The notes: generated by a model not told the origin, from the sequence alone. Shown: positions 9,489-20,081, counted from the first letter of the stretch. The stretch is DNA of 64,000 nucleotides from Candidatus Lindowbacteria bacterium RIFCSPLOWO2_12_FULL_62_27 (GCA_001784175.1 MFPR01000043.1:62001-126000); one strand, 5' to 3'. Numbers and translations: made by a program.

Positions 9489-10627
9489 CAGCCGGCGACG
9501 GCCGCCTCCGCGCGGGCCTCCCGGGCGGACTGCAGTCTTGTCAGAATCTCGTCCAGGAGCGCCATGCGGTCCGGCTTCACGCGCAGCCGGGATTCGTCCG
9601 GGACAAAACAATCAGAAAGACCCGCGCGCCGGATGGCCGCGCGCCACTTTCGGGATTCCGAACCGGAGACTTTCAGTCCCGCGGTCGTCCGCAGTCCCAG
9701 CATCAGCCGCTCCTGGTCTGCCGTCGATTCGTCCGGCCGTTCTTCGCAGGCCTCCGGGAGCGCTCCACGCGATAGGCCATCAAGCCAGCCGGCGAGGTCG
9801 GACACGTTTTTGTATCGCCGTTTTCCGTCAAACCCCACGGCGGAGGGTCCCAGCCCGATATACGTTCCGTAGCTCCATGTGTTGAGATTGTGCCGGCAGG
9901 CGCGGCCGGCTCTCGCGAAATTGGAGACCTCGTATTGCGCAAGCCCGGCGCCGGCCGCCGATTCCATGATGGCCGCATACTGATCCGCGACGTCGTCGTC
10001 GGGCGGCGGGCGGACTTGACGGCGCGCAAACGGAGTGCCGGGCTCGATGGTGAGGGCATAGGCCGAAAGGTGCGTGAGGTCCGGCGACAGTCGTCGCACG
10101 GCGGAAACGCAGTCCGAGACCGATTGTCCTGGAATGCCGTAGATCAAATCCGCGTTGATGTTGTCCCAGCCGGCCGCGCGAAGCGCGCAGATCGCCCGAA
10201 TCGCGACGTCGGCCGTGTGGATCCGGTTCAGGAATTTGAGGAGGTCGTCGTCCAGACTTTGAACGCCGACGGAAATGCGGTTCAAGCCGGCGCGCCGCCA
10301 GAAAAGGGCGGTGTCCGGCCGGATGGTTCCCGGATTTGCTTCGAGCGACCATTCGGCGCCGTCTTGAATCCGGCCGTGGCCTGAAAATTCTCTCAGCAGG
10401 AGGTCCCAGCTTTCCGGCGTCATGAGCGAAGGTGTGCCGCCGCCGAAATATAACGTGGACAACACCGCGCCCGGCGGTATTCGGAGTCTTATCTCCTGAA
10501 TGATCCCGCGCACATACTGCCGCTCCAATTCCGCTTGGTACGGTTTCCGGAAAAAATTGCAGTAGCCGCACGGATCGACGCAGAACGGAACATGAACGTA
10601 GACATGAAGACCGCGGCGGTCCAGCAT
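9488..10627 (-). CDS. hemW: HemW-like radical SAM protein (coproporphyrinogen III oxidase-like)
   Basis: YVHVPFCVDPCGYCNFF (CxxxCxxC), TLYFGGGTPSL, RISVGVQSLDD, NINADLIYGIPGQ, NLNTWSYGTYIGLGPSA. Confidence 0.9.
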   Translation of the reverse strand: MLDRRGLHVYVHVPFCVDPCGYCNFFRKPYQAELERQYVRGIIQEIRLRIPPGAVLSTLYFGGGTPSLMTPESWDLLLREFSGHGRIQDGAEWSLEANPGTIRPDTALFWRRAGLNRISVGVQSLDDDLLKFLNRIHTADVAIRAICALRAAGWDNINADLIYGIPGQSVSDCVSAVRRLSPDLTHLSAYALTIEPGTPFARRQVRPPPDDDVADQYAAIMESAAGAGLAQYEVSNFARAGRACRHNLNTWSYGTYIGLGPSAVGFDGKRRYKNVSDLAGWLDGLSRGALPEACEERPDESTADQERLMLGLRTTAGLKVSGSESRKWRAAIRRAGLSDCFVPDESRLRVKPDRMALLDEILTRLQSAREARAEAAVAG

Positions 10628-11191
10628 CTAATGTTTGTGCGAATGCTTGTGGGAGGAATGGTCGTGCTTGGGCGGCTCAGCCGGTGGGGGAACAGCCGGC
10701 GAATCCGCCGTGACGGGAATGGCCGCGGCCTTCACGCCGGCGCCCTCGACAAACACCATCCGGCCGCCGAGGTCGGCGTTTTGCAGCGCAAGAAGCGCGG
10801 TGACGCCGAGGACGGCCACAAAGGCGGGCGCGGCCGGCGGGCGGTGTTCGCGCCGGAGAGAGCACCACGTCAGCAGAACGATGGACAGGCCGAGGACCGT
10901 GAAGCCCACGATTTCGTGCGTGTGCATGATCCGGTGAATCACGTCGTTGTGCGGAATGCCGCCTTCGGCGCGCAAGCCCGTAATGACCGAGAGCGCCAGC
11001 CCGGCCGTCGCCAGCCCGAGGCATGCGCGCCCGGCGAAGAAGGCCGACTGGGAGGCGCGGAGCCAGCCGATCGCGTAGAACAGAAAGGAAACCGGCAAAA
11101 GCGCGATCGGGAAATGGACAAACACCGGATGGAGATTGTAAACCTCGCCCAACCCGGAAAATCCCAGCAGGGACGCATCCATATGCTCCAC
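10628..11191 (-). CDS. DUF2231-type four-TM membrane protein with His-rich C-terminus
   Basis: YNLHPVFVHFPIALLPVSFLFYAIGWL; tail HDHSSHKHSHKH. Confidence 0.75.
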   Translation of the reverse strand: MEHMDASLLGFSGLGEVYNLHPVFVHFPIALLPVSFLFYAIGWLRASQSAFFAGRACLGLATAGLALSVITGLRAEGGIPHNDVIHRIMHTHEIVGFTVLGLSIVLLTWCSLRREHRPPAAPAFVAVLGVTALLALQNADLGGRMVFVEGAGVKAAAIPVTADSPAVPPPAEPPKHDHSSHKHSHKH

Positions 11192-11238
11192 ATTCTTATT
11201 TCACTGCCGACCAAACCGCAAGCATTGACATTCGTTCA

Positions 11239-11757
11239 ATGATCATGGAACTTTACAAAACAATGCGCACCCAGGGCGGGTTTTCCCTGCTGGAGGTACT
11301 GGTCTGTTCATTCATCCTGTCGATCCTGTCCGTTTCGATTCTGCACGGGCTGACGGCGCTCGAACTCGAGAGCCGGCTGGCCAAGTCGCGGATGAACGCG
11401 GGTCTCTTGGCGGCGGATTTGCGGGAGGAGATCCTGTCAAGGCCGCCGCTCGATCCGGACGGCTCGCCAGTGATGGGCCGGGAGGCCGGAGAATCCGGCG
11501 GGCGGCTGTCGTACGACGATCAGGACGATTATCAGGGATACGTGGACGGGCCGCCGACCGACATCGGCGGGGCGCCGCTGGCTGGGATGGAACGGCTTTC
11601 CCGCGCGGTGCGGATCGAAAACGTCGCGCCCGACCGGCCGGCGGGTCCGTCGACGGACACGGGTCCACGGGGGCTGAGGCGGTTTACGGTGACCGTGTAT
11701 CGCGACAAGGCCGAGATTGCGCGCCTCGTGTGGCTGGGCGTGGGGCAGGAACCATGA
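11239..11757 (+). CDS. Type II secretion/type IV pilus minor pseudopilin-like protein
   Basis: Prepilin cleavage/methylation motif GGFSLLEVLVCSFILSILSVSILHGL. Confidence 0.8.
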   Translation: MIMELYKTMRTQGGFSLLEVLVCSFILSILSVSILHGLTALELESRLAKSRMNAGLLAADLREEILSRPPLDPDGSPVMGREAGESGGRLSYDDQDDYQGYVDGPPTDIGGAPLAGMERLSRAVRIENVAPDRPAGPSTDTGPRGLRRFTVTVYRDKAEIARLVWLGVGQEP

Positions 11758-12263
11758 GGACGGCGCGGAGAATGGCCGGGATCACGCTCCTGGAGATGCT
11801 GGTGTCGCTGGCGATTTTCAGCATGGTGGTGGCGACGGTCATGCAGTTCAGCGAGTACGTGGCGCGAAGGATCATCACGGTGCGGGACGACGTGCAGGAG
11901 ATCGAGCAGGTGGCCGGTTTTCTGGGCCGGCTTGCCGGCGACGTTCGCGGCGGCCGCAGGGTCCTCTATTCGATGCCCACGGAGATCGGGATCTGGCGCG
12001 CGGACGAAAACGCCGACAGCGCGCCCGAACCTGCCGAGACGGTCGGATATGCGTGGGACGGCACGCCGGCCGGCCAAATCTACCGGCAGGACGGCGCCGA
12101 CAGCGTGCCGGTGCTGTGGAACGTCCACTCACTGCAATTCACCTATGACTGGCAAAGCCCGCAGACGCGCCATGTGGTGGTGGGCCTCCTCGTCGGAAAA
12201 ACGCCGGCCGCGGCCCATCCCTATCATCTCAGCCTGAACCTTCGGGCCTCGGAAGTACACTGA
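11754..12263 (+). CDS. Minor pseudopilin-like protein (GspJ/PulJ-like)
   Basis: MAGITLLEMLVSLAIFSMVVATVMQF; overlaps previous gene by 4 nt. Confidence 0.8.
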   Translation: MRTARRMAGITLLEMLVSLAIFSMVVATVMQFSEYVARRIITVRDDVQEIEQVAGFLGRLAGDVRGGRRVLYSMPTEIGIWRADENADSAPEPAETVGYAWDGTPAGQIYRQDGADSVPVLWNVHSLQFTYDWQSPQTRHVVVGLLVGKTPAAAHPYHLSLNLRASEVH

Positions 12264-13294
12264 TGCGGCGGAACGACTCCGGGACGGCGATGCTCTATAC
12301 GCTCATGGCGCTGATGGTGCTCTCCATATTTTTAAGCATGATTTACGATCGCGTCCTCCGGCTCATGCGAAGCTCGCTGGAGTGGCAGTGGCGGGAGAAG
12401 GCGCAGGCGGCGGCGGAAAGCGGGTCAGCCGCGTCCGAGGCGCGGCTTTTGGAGCAGCCGACATGGTCGGCCGGCGAGGACCCGGGGCGCGCGCCGGAAT
12501 GGAAGTTCACGCTGGACGGCTCGGACATCCGCGTGCGGACGGAACGGTTCCGGATTCCGGACATCGTCTGGATTTTTTCCAGCAGCGTCCACAAACGCGC
12601 CAAAAAGGAGGTCGTCCGGCCCCTGAAAATCGACGACCCGACCCTCTTCGCGCTCATGGCGCGCAGGAATATCTCGCTGGGCCTCGGCAGCATCGTCACC
12701 GGATCCATCTACGCGTCCCACATCAAGCTGGAGGAGGGCAGCGAGGTGGTGGAGAGCGTGATTTCGAGCGGCGGCCTCGACATCACCGAGTCCCACAAGG
12801 ACGCCAACATTTTCGACGATGCCGCCAGCCCGCCGGAGGTTCCCGACATCGACCTCAAGACGCTCACGGCGGTCTGGACGCAGCCGCTCATGACCGCAAC
12901 GCTGCCGGACACGCCGATGATGCCCGGCCGGTATGCGGCGGCGGGAGATCTGACGATTCAGAACGCATCGGAAACCGATGTCTCGATCCGCGTGGCCGGG
13001 AATCTGCGGCTGGACGGCCGCGTGAATTTGCGGTACACGACGGCCTCGGACACGCCGATCCTGGTCGTCGGCAAAGACCTTACAGGCACGCTGTCCGGCG
13101 CCAAGATCCGCGGCGTGATCTTCGTCGCGGGCAAAGTCACCCTCAAAGGCGAGGGCCTCATCACGGGCATGATCATCGCCGACGAAATCGACCTTGCGGC
13201 CGGCGTGGTCGTCCAGTCCTTCGACGCGCTGCCCAACGACCCGCGGCCGGCGGCCAGTTTCTGGAAACGGCGGGTGCGGCGGGTCAGGAATTAG
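12263..13294 (+). CDS. Pilus-assembly-like (PilX/GspK-like N-terminus) protein with a beta-helical/bactofilin-like repeat region
   Basis: N-terminal GTAMLYTLMALMVLSIFLSMIYDRVL; LSGAKIRGVIFVAGKVTLKGEGLITGMIIADEIDLAAG repeats. Confidence 0.55.
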   Translation: MRRNDSGTAMLYTLMALMVLSIFLSMIYDRVLRLMRSSLEWQWREKAQAAAESGSAASEARLLEQPTWSAGEDPGRAPEWKFTLDGSDIRVRTERFRIPDIVWIFSSSVHKRAKKEVVRPLKIDDPTLFALMARRNISLGLGSIVTGSIYASHIKLEEGSEVVESVISSGGLDITESHKDANIFDDAASPPEVPDIDLKTLTAVWTQPLMTATLPDTPMMPGRYAAAGDLTIQNASETDVSIRVAGNLRLDGRVNLRYTTASDTPILVVGKDLTGTLSGAKIRGVIFVAGKVTLKGEGLITGMIIADEIDLAAGVVVQSFDALPNDPRPAASFWKRRVRRVRN

Positions 13295-13303
13295 CGAACG
13301 GGG

Positions 13304-14437
13304 TCACCCCAGGGCGTCTTTGACCTTGCTGAAAAATCCTTTTTGCGCCGCGCGGGCGTCCTGAATTTCATGGAGGAGCTGGCGCTCGCGGGCGGAAATA
13401 TTTTTTGGAATTTCGACGGACACGCGCACGAGGAGGTCGCCGAGGCCACGCCCGTCGATCGAGGGGAGGCCCTTCTGGCGCAATCGGAGGAGCGCGCCGT
13501 GCTGGGTGCCGGGCGGGATTTTGACGGCGAGCGTTTCGTCCGACAGCCCGCGGATTTCCACGTCCGTGCCGAGGATGGCGTCGACGTAATGGACGGACAC
13601 CTCCGTCAGGAGATGATGGTCCTGCCGCTCGAACCCCGGATGAGGATGGACGCGGACGAGCACATAGAGGTCGCCGCGGTCGCCGCTGCCCGTTCCGGCG
13701 TCGCCTTCGCCGCGCAGCCTGAGACGCATGCCGTCGTCGACGCCCGCCGGGATTTTCACCGTGATCCGCCGCTTCGCGCGTTTGCGGCCGTCGCCCCGGC
13801 AGTTCGAGCAGGTCGTCTTGAAGGATGACCCGGCGCCGCCGCAGCGCCGGCAGGTGCTCGCGAAACTGAAAAATCCCTGCCGGTAGGCGACCTGGCCGCG
13901 CCCGCCGCAGTCCGGGCACTCGCGCCGGCCGCTGCCGCCCGCGCCGTTGCAGTCCTCGCAGGATTCGAGCCGCGCGATTTCGATGTGCTTTTCCTGAGTC
14001 TCAAGGACGTCGGCGAGGTTGAGGGCGATTTCGAGCTGGAGATCGGCGCCGTCCGTTCCGGCGTGCGCCCCGCGCCCGCGCTGCCCCCGCCGCTCGCGCC
14101 CCCCGCCGCCGAAGAAGACGTCGAAGATGCTTTCCATGCCGGAGGACCGGCCGAAAATTTCGGAGAAGATGTCCTCGAGGTTGGAGTAATCGACCTGCGG
14201 GCCCTGCGGGCCGAAGGCCTGGTGTCCGTACTGATCGTACTGCCGGCGTTTTTCGGCGTCGGACAGAATCTGATAGGCCTCGGTGGCCTCCTTGAACTTT
14301 TCCTCGGCCGATTTGTCTCCCGGATTCTTGTCCGGATGAAACTTCAGGGCAAGCTGCCGGTAGGCTTTCTTGATCTCGTCCTGCGCCGCCGACTTCGAGA
14401 CGCCGAGGACTTCGTAATAATCACGTTTTGTCATCAT
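13304..14437 (-). CDS. dnaJ: Chaperone protein DnaJ
   Basis: J domain with HPDKNPG, GF region, zinc-finger CxxCxGxG repeats ([32 protein letters not shown]). Confidence 0.96.
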   Translation of the reverse strand: MMTKRDYYEVLGVSKSAAQDEIKKAYRQLALKFHPDKNPGDKSAEEKFKEATEAYQILSDAEKRRQYDQYGHQAFGPQGPQVDYSNLEDIFSEIFGRSSGMESIFDVFFGGGGRERRGQRGRGAHAGTDGADLQLEIALNLADVLETQEKHIEIARLESCEDCNGAGGSGRRECPDCGGRGQVAYRQGFFSFASTCRRCGGAGSSFKTTCSNCRGDGRKRAKRRITVKIPAGVDDGMRLRLRGEGDAGTGSGDRGDLYVLVRVHPHPGFERQDHHLLTEVSVHYVDAILGTDVEIRGLSDETLAVKIPPGTQHGALLRLRQKGLPSIDGRGLGDLLVRVSVEIPKNISARERQLLHEIQDARAAQKGFFSKVKDALG

Positions 14438-16349
14438 CCACGACCTTGAAATCGGCGTCGACGGCGCCGGACTTGTCCTTCGATCCGGCGTCCTTGTCCT
14501 TGGCGGACCCGGCGCCCGCGCCGGCGGCATCGGACTCCTTCCGCGCGGCCTCGTAAATCTTCTCGCCCAGCTTCTGGCTCACCTGTCCGAGATGGTCGAT
14601 GGCCTTGCGGATGTCCGCCTCGCTGGTGGCGGAGTCCTTCGTTTTCTTGAGGTCCTCGACGGCCGCCTCGATTTTCTTTCGGTCGTCCTCGCCGACCTTG
14701 TCGCCGTACTCGCGGAGGGCCTTTTCGGTCGCGTAGACGAGCGAATCGGCCTGGTTTTTGGCGTCGACGAGTTCCCGGTGTTTGCTGTCCTCCTCGGCGT
14801 GCGCCTCGGCCTCTTTTCGCATGCGCTCCACGTCGTCCTTGCCAAGGTTGGAGCTGCCGGTGATGGAGATCCGTTGTTCCTTGCCGGTGCCCTTGTCCTT
14901 GGCCGTGACATGGATGATGCCGTTGGCGTCGATGTCGAACGTGACCTCGATCTGCGGCAGTCCGCGGGGCGCGGGCGGGATGCCGTCGAGATGGAACCGG
15001 CCGAGGATCTTGTTGTCCGCGGCGCGGGTGCGCTCGCCCTGGAGCACCACGATCTCGACGCTGGGCTGGTTGTCGGCGGCGGTAGAAAAGGACTCCGCCT
15101 TTTTTGTCGGAATGGTCGTGTTGCGCTCGATGAGCTTGGTCATCACGCCGCCGAGCGTTTCGACGCCCAAGCTGAGCGGCGTCACGTCCAGGAGCAGGAT
15201 ATCCTTGACCGACTTGTCCTGGGACAGGATCGCGCCCTGGATGGCGGCGCCGACCGCCACGACCTCGTCGGGATTGACGCTCTGGTTGGGTGTCTTGCCG
15301 AAAAATTCCTTGACGGCGCGCTGAATGGCGGGGATTCGCGTGGAGCCGCCGACCAGCACGACCTCGTTGATGTCCTTGACCGACAGCCCCGCGTCCTTGA
15401 GCGCCTGCCCGGTGGGGCCGATGCTGCGATCGATCAGGTCCTGGATCAGGGATTCGAATTTGGCGCGCGTCAGTTTAATCGAGAGGTGTTTGGGCCCTGA
15501 CGCGTCAGCGGTGATGAAGGGCAGGTTGATTTCCGTTTCCATGGTGGTCGACAGCTCGACCTTGGCCTTTTCCGCCGCCTCCCTCAGTCTCTGAAGCGCC
15601 ATCCGGTCCTTGCGGAGGTCCACGCCGTTTTCTTTTTTGAACTCGTCCGCGACATAATCGACGATCCGGACGTCGTGGTCGTCCCCGCCGAGATGAGTGT
15701 CGCCGTTGGTCGATTTCACCTGGAAGACGCCCTCGCCGATTTCGAGGATCGAGATGTCGAAGGTGCCTCCGCCGTAATCGTAGATGGCGATTTTCTCGTC
15801 TTTCTTCCTGTCGAGTCCATAGGCCAGGGCGGCCGCAGTCGGTTCATTGATGATGCGGAGGACCTCAAGCCCGGCGATCGCGCCGGCGTCCTTGGTCGCC
15901 TGCCGCTGGGAATCGTTGAAATAGGCCGGCACCGTGATCACGGCCTTGGACACCGTCGTGCCGAGGAAGGCCTCGGCGTCTTTTTTCATTTTCATCAATA
16001 TCCGCGCCGAGATTTCGGGCGGCGTGTACGTTTTATCCGCCACGTCCACGACCGCCATGCCCTCCTTGCCTGACGAGACTTTATACGGAACGCGCCGGAT
16101 CTCGTCGTCGATCTCGGCGCGCATGCGGCCCATGAATCGCTTGATCGAGTAAATGGTCCGGTCCGGATGCGTGACCGCCTGGCGTTTGGCGATGGCGCCG
16201 ACCAGGAGTTCCCCGGAGGCGGAGAATCCGACCACCGATGGCGTGGTACGGCCGCCCTCGGCGTTCGGGATCACTTTCGGCTCGCCGTTTTCGACGTATG
16301 CGACGCAGGAATTGGTGGTGCCCAGATCAATCCCGATGACTTTGCTCAT
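14421..16349 (-). CDS. dnaK: Chaperone protein DnaK (Hsp70)
   Basis: [77 protein letters not shown]. Confidence 0.98.
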   Translation of the reverse strand: MSKVIGIDLGTTNSCVAYVENGEPKVIPNAEGGRTTPSVVGFSASGELLVGAIAKRQAVTHPDRTIYSIKRFMGRMRAEIDDEIRRVPYKVSSGKEGMAVVDVADKTYTPPEISARILMKMKKDAEAFLGTTVSKAVITVPAYFNDSQRQATKDAGAIAGLEVLRIINEPTAAALAYGLDRKKDEKIAIYDYGGGTFDISILEIGEGVFQVKSTNGDTHLGGDDHDVRIVDYVADEFKKENGVDLRKDRMALQRLREAAEKAKVELSTTMETEINLPFITADASGPKHLSIKLTRAKFESLIQDLIDRSIGPTGQALKDAGLSVKDINEVVLVGGSTRIPAIQRAVKEFFGKTPNQSVNPDEVVAVGAAIQGAILSQDKSVKDILLLDVTPLSLGVETLGGVMTKLIERNTTIPTKKAESFSTAADNQPSVEIVVLQGERTRAADNKILGRFHLDGIPPAPRGLPQIEVTFDIDANGIIHVTAKDKGTGKEQRISITGSSNLGKDDVERMRKEAEAHAEEDSKHRELVDAKNQADSLVYATEKALREYGDKVGEDDRKKIEAAVEDLKKTKDSATSEADIRKAIDHLGQVSQKLGEKIYEAARKESDAAGAGAGSAKDKDAGSKDKSGAVDADFKVVDDDKT

Positions 16350-16851
16350 GTGACTCACCTCTCTCGTTTACAGTTGAAACCCCGACCCTGACCCGCACGG
16401 GCCGGATCAGCCGGCCGTCCAGCCGGTATCCTTTTTGGAGGACGTGGAGGACCATCGGCGCGTCGAGTCCCGGGACCTCTTCGGTTTCGACGGCCTCCTG
16501 CTCGCCGGGATGAAAAAGCGCGTCCGGCGGAAGTTGGATGGCGCTCAATCCCATCGCTTCGAGGACCGACAGGACCTGCCGGCCGATGGCTCTGTATCCG
16601 TCCAGATATTTTTTTCGAATCTCCTCCGGCACGCCCGCGTCGATGGAAAGCTCCGCGAGGTCGAATGCGTCGAGGACCGGCAGGAGGCGCGCGACGAAGC
16701 GTTCCTTCTGCGCGGCGCTCGCGTCCTCGCGCTCCCGAAGGGCGCGGCGCTTGTAGTTCTCGAGTTCCGCCGCCGCGCGGTATGCGAGGTCCTTGAATTT
16801 TTCCAGCTCGGTGTCGGCCGCCGAGGTTTCGGCGGGATTGGCTTCCATCAT
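16327..16851 (-). CDS. grpE: Nucleotide exchange factor GrpE
   Basis: [20 protein letters not shown]...[11 protein letters not shown]...[16 protein letters not shown]. Confidence 0.95.
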   Translation of the reverse strand: MMEANPAETSAADTELEKFKDLAYRAAAELENYKRRALREREDASAAQKERFVARLLPVLDAFDLAELSIDAGVPEEIRKKYLDGYRAIGRQVLSVLEAMGLSAIQLPPDALFHPGEQEAVETEEVPGLDAPMVLHVLQKGYRLDGRLIRPVRVRVGVSTVNERGESHEQSHRD

Positions 16852-17618
16852 CTCACCCCCCGCATCCGGCGGAACGTGCTGTTCACGGCGTCCTTGACGG
16901 CGCCGACCAGCGCGATGAGCCGGCCGTACGGCATGCGCTTGGGGCCGACCAGCCCCAGGCTTCCCTGACGCGCATCGTCCACGTGGTAGCCGGCCTTGAT
17001 GACGCCGAATTCCTGCAGCTCGGGCTGGTTCAGCTCCCGGCCGAGTTTCACATCGACTTCGTCCGGCCCACCCGGTTCGGGCCTGAAGATCTCGCCGAGC
17101 CGGGCCGGCTCCTCGAGAACCCCCATGGCCTCCCGGAGCTGGCCCATGTCCTTGAAATCGGGTCTGTCGAGCATGAGCGACAACCGGCTGATCTCGACGT
17201 GGCGGCGGTCCGGGTAGAGGACCACGGCCGTGTGGCCGGAAACGTCGGCCATGAGCCGCGCCGTTTTCTGGAGGATGTCGTCCAGCGAGGCCAGTTTCTC
17301 ATTGTACTCGCGGACGATCCGCTCGCGCTGCCGGGCGGCAATCTCCTGGATTTTCAAAAGCTCGTTGATGTAATACCGGTACCCCTTGTCGGTCGGCTGT
17401 CGCCCGGCGGACGTGTGGGGCTGGCCGAGGTATCCCCACTCCTCGAGGTCCGAGCAGATGTTCCGGACGGTGGCCGGCGACATGTCAAAGTCGAAGGCCT
17501 TGGAGATGGTCCGGGACCCGATGGGCTCGTTGGCCCGGATGTAGTTGTGGATCGTGAAATAGAGTATGCGTTTCTCCCGAACGGTCAATTCCCGGTCGGC
17601 CTCGCTTTTCGGCGTCAT
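16848..17618 (-). CDS. hrcA: Heat-inducible transcription repressor HrcA, central region apparently missing
   Basis: N-terminal wHTH IRANEPIGSRTISKAFDFDMSPATVRNICSDLEEWGYLGQPHTSAGRQPTDKGYRYY; C-terminal SLGLVGPKRMPYGRLIALVGAVKDAV; 256 aa versus about 340 in classical HrcA. Confidence 0.92.
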   Translation of the reverse strand: MTPKSEADRELTVREKRILYFTIHNYIRANEPIGSRTISKAFDFDMSPATVRNICSDLEEWGYLGQPHTSAGRQPTDKGYRYYINELLKIQEIAARQRERIVREYNEKLASLDDILQKTARLMADVSGHTAVVLYPDRRHVEISRLSLMLDRPDFKDMGQLREAMGVLEEPARLGEIFRPEPGGPDEVDVKLGRELNQPELQEFGVIKAGYHVDDARQGSLGLVGPKRMPYGRLIALVGAVKDAVNSTFRRMRGVR

Positions 17619-17643
17619 GTCCGCCCTCCACCCGCGCCCGAAG

Positions 17644-17670
17644 TTAGCACTCTCCCTTTGAGAGTGCTAA
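17644..17670. promoter_or_regulatory. CIRCE operator
   Basis: TTAGCACTC-tccctttga-GAGTGCTAA, exact consensus with 9-bp spacer, just upstream of hrcA. Confidence 0.97.
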
Positions 17671-17730
17671 TTAACTTTATAAAGGAACGCGGGCGAATGT
17701 CAAGACCGGGGCCGGATCAAAGAGATCGCA

Positions 17731-18618
17731 TCAGACGCTGTGCCTTCCGAAGACGGCGGTCGATAGAATCCGGCCGGCGCTTTTTTCGATGATCGCCAAT
17801 TCCCCGGCCTCCGTCGCGCCGCCCCACGTCCGGGCCAGACCGTCAATGGCGTTGGAGAGACTCAGCGCGGAGGCCCGAAACGCGTACACGGTGAGGATGA
17901 CAAAGAGCGGCTTGGAGGCGGAAAGATCGCGCAGGGATTCGAACAAGGCCGGCAGAGACTCCTCCAGTTTCCACACTTCGCCTTTCGGGCCGCGCCCGAA
18001 TTTCGGAGGATCGAGGATGAACGCGTCATAGCGCGCGCCGCGGCGGATTTCCCGCTTCACGAATTTCATCGCATCGTCCACAATCCACCGGATGGGACGG
18101 CCGCTGAGGCCGGACAGGATTTGGTTCTCTCGCGCCCACGTCATCGCCTTCTTCGAGGCGTCCACGTGGGTGACGGAGGCGCCGGCCGCGGCCGCCGCCA
18201 GGGTCGCAAGACCGGTGTAGCCGAAAAGCGAAAGGACGCTCACCGGCCGGCCGGATCCGCGAATCTGCCGGTCGATCCAGTCCCAGTGTGAGGCCTGTTC
18301 GGGAAACACCCCGAGATGGCGGAATGGAGTCGGCTGAACCCAGAACGCGAGTTCTTTGTATCGCATTTTCCATCGCGCTTCGATTGGCCGCAGCGTCTCC
18401 CACCCGGCCGGTTCGTCCTCCCCGCGCTCCCGGAAGACCATGTGGGTGTCTTCCCAGTCTTTCGCCAAAAGAGCCTTCTGCCAGACGGCCTGGGGTTCCG
18501 GCCGGACGAACCGGAAGGCGCCGAATCGTTCGAGTTTGGCGCCGCCGCCGCTGTCGAGGAGTTCGTACTCTGTCCAGTCCGGGGAGGTGAGAACGGTCAG
18601 AGATGCAGATTTTTTCAT
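17731..18618 (-). CDS. SAM-dependent methyltransferase (RlmI/RlmK-like rRNA methyltransferase family)
   Basis: VLSLFGYTGLATLAAAAAGASVTHVDASKKAMTWARENQILSGL; YDAFILDPPKFGRG. Confidence 0.88.
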   Translation of the reverse strand: MKKSASLTVLTSPDWTEYELLDSGGGAKLERFGAFRFVRPEPQAVWQKALLAKDWEDTHMVFRERGEDEPAGWETLRPIEARWKMRYKELAFWVQPTPFRHLGVFPEQASHWDWIDRQIRGSGRPVSVLSLFGYTGLATLAAAAAGASVTHVDASKKAMTWARENQILSGLSGRPIRWIVDDAMKFVKREIRRGARYDAFILDPPKFGRGPKGEVWKLEESLPALFESLRDLSASKPLFVILTVYAFRASALSLSNAIDGLARTWGGATEAGELAIIEKSAGRILSTAVFGRHSV

Positions 18619-18815
18619 AGGTCGCCGACGATCCTCATCCTGGAATCTCCTCTCTGTTCGCGAGATTTTAAGTGAAATTAAATCACGTAATTCGGAAAAG
18701 GGTTAGAGGTCTTCTGTAATTTCCCGCCTCATATCGTCCAACCCCTGGCGCCTGATCGGGGCTCTGAACCGGCGGCCATCCTTGACACTTTGAAAATACC
18801 GTGTATATTTAAAGT

Positions 18816-20081
18816 ATGACTTTCCCACGAATTTTGACCGGGTATCTCGACCGGTGGATCCGGCGGCCCAAATCTCTCCTGCTCTGGGGGCCAAGGCAGG
18901 TCGGAAAGACAACCCTCATCGAGAACTGGCTTGAGAAAGGGTTACCGCGCGGGTGGGAATCACATGCCTATCCTCTGCAAGACCCCTCCGTCCGGCGACG
19001 GATGGAACAGGAGCCCGGCATCCTTCAGGAGGAACTTTTGGCCGGGACCGGAAAACGGAAGGTGATCTTTATCGATGAGGTACAGAAAGTGCCGGCGCTG
19101 CTCGACCTCGTCCAGCTCCTGATCGACCGGCATAAATCAAAATGGAAATTCATCCTGACGGGATCTTCCGCGCGAAAAATCCGGCGCGCCGGCGCAAATC
19201 TTCTCCCGGGCCGCGTATTTGAAAAACGGCTGGATCCCTTGATGTGGTCGGAATTGGGTTGGCCTCATCCGTCACCCGGCCGATCTTTGACGCCTCTGCC
19301 GTGGCCTAAAATGCGCAAGGCCGGCGAGGCCGGCCGGAAGACCCCGCGCTTCGGGCTTGAAGATCAGATGACATGGGGATCTCTTCCGGAAATGCCTGCG
19401 CTTGGCGCGGCGGACAGAAGCGAGACGCTGAAATCCTACGTGAGTCTTTACATCGAGCAGGAGATCCGTGCGGAGGCGCTGGCGAGAAATCTGGGCGCGT
19501 TTAACCGATTTCTTGAGCTGGCCGCGCGCGAATCCGGATCGGCCCCGAATCTTTCCAAATTGGCGCAGGAAAGCGGCGTGAGCATGCCGGCGATCAAGGG
19601 ATATTACGCGATTTTGGAGGATACATTTCTTGTCGAGCGGCTCGAGCCGTATTTGAAAAACGCGCGCAAGAGGCTGATGGCGCCGCCGCGACACTTTTTT
19701 TTCGATACCGGCGTGCGAAACGCCGCCGCGGGCCTTCCGCTCACGCGGGACATCCTCGCCGTCGAATCCGGCCGGCGCTTCGAACACCACATCATCCTCG
19801 AAACCCTGCGGCGAATTAGGTCGATGGATTTGCCCTGGAAAGTCCATTATTGGCGGACCTCCCACGGCGCCGAGGTCGATATGGTCGTGGACACCGGTGA
19901 CGAACTGGTTCCGATCGAGATCAAGCATTCCACGCACGTCTCCAGATCGGATCTCAGCGGACTCCATCAATTCATGGAGGATTACCGCTCCAAAGTCCGC
20001 CAAGGCTGGCTCGTATGCCGCATCCCAAAACCCAGAAAACTGGCCCGCCAAATTACGGCGATTCCATGGCAGATGTTGTGA
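18816..20081 (+). CDS. AAA ATPase with C-terminal DUF4143 domain
   Basis: LLWGPRQVGKTTLIENWL Walker A; VIFIDEVQKVPALLDLVQLLID; LTGSSARK; C-terminal VHYWRTSHGAEVDMVVD. Confidence 0.92.
   Translation: MTFPRILTGYLDRWIRRPKSLLLWGPRQVGKTTLIENWLEKGLPRGWESHAYPLQDPSVRRRMEQEPGILQEELLAGTGKRKVIFIDEVQKVPALLDLVQLLIDRHKSKWKFILTGSSARKIRRAGANLLPGRVFEKRLDPLMWSELGWPHPSPGRSLTPLPWPKMRKAGEAGRKTPRFGLEDQMTWGSLPEMPALGAADRSETLKSYVSLYIEQEIRAEALARNLGAFNRFLELAARESGSAPNLSKLAQESGVSMPAIKGYYAILEDTFLVERLEPYLKNARKRLMAPPRHFFFDTGVRNAAAGLPLTRDILAVESGRRFEHHIILETLRRIRSMDLPWKVHYWRTSHGAEVDMVVDTGDELVPIEIKHSTHVSRSDLSGLHQFMEDYRSKVRQGWLVCRIPKPRKLARQITAIPWQML

Noticed and set aside
18703-18912. 69-aa minus-strand ORF overlapping the DUF4143 gene start
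   Set aside because: Overlaps a confident promoter/start; no convincing domain, probably spurious.
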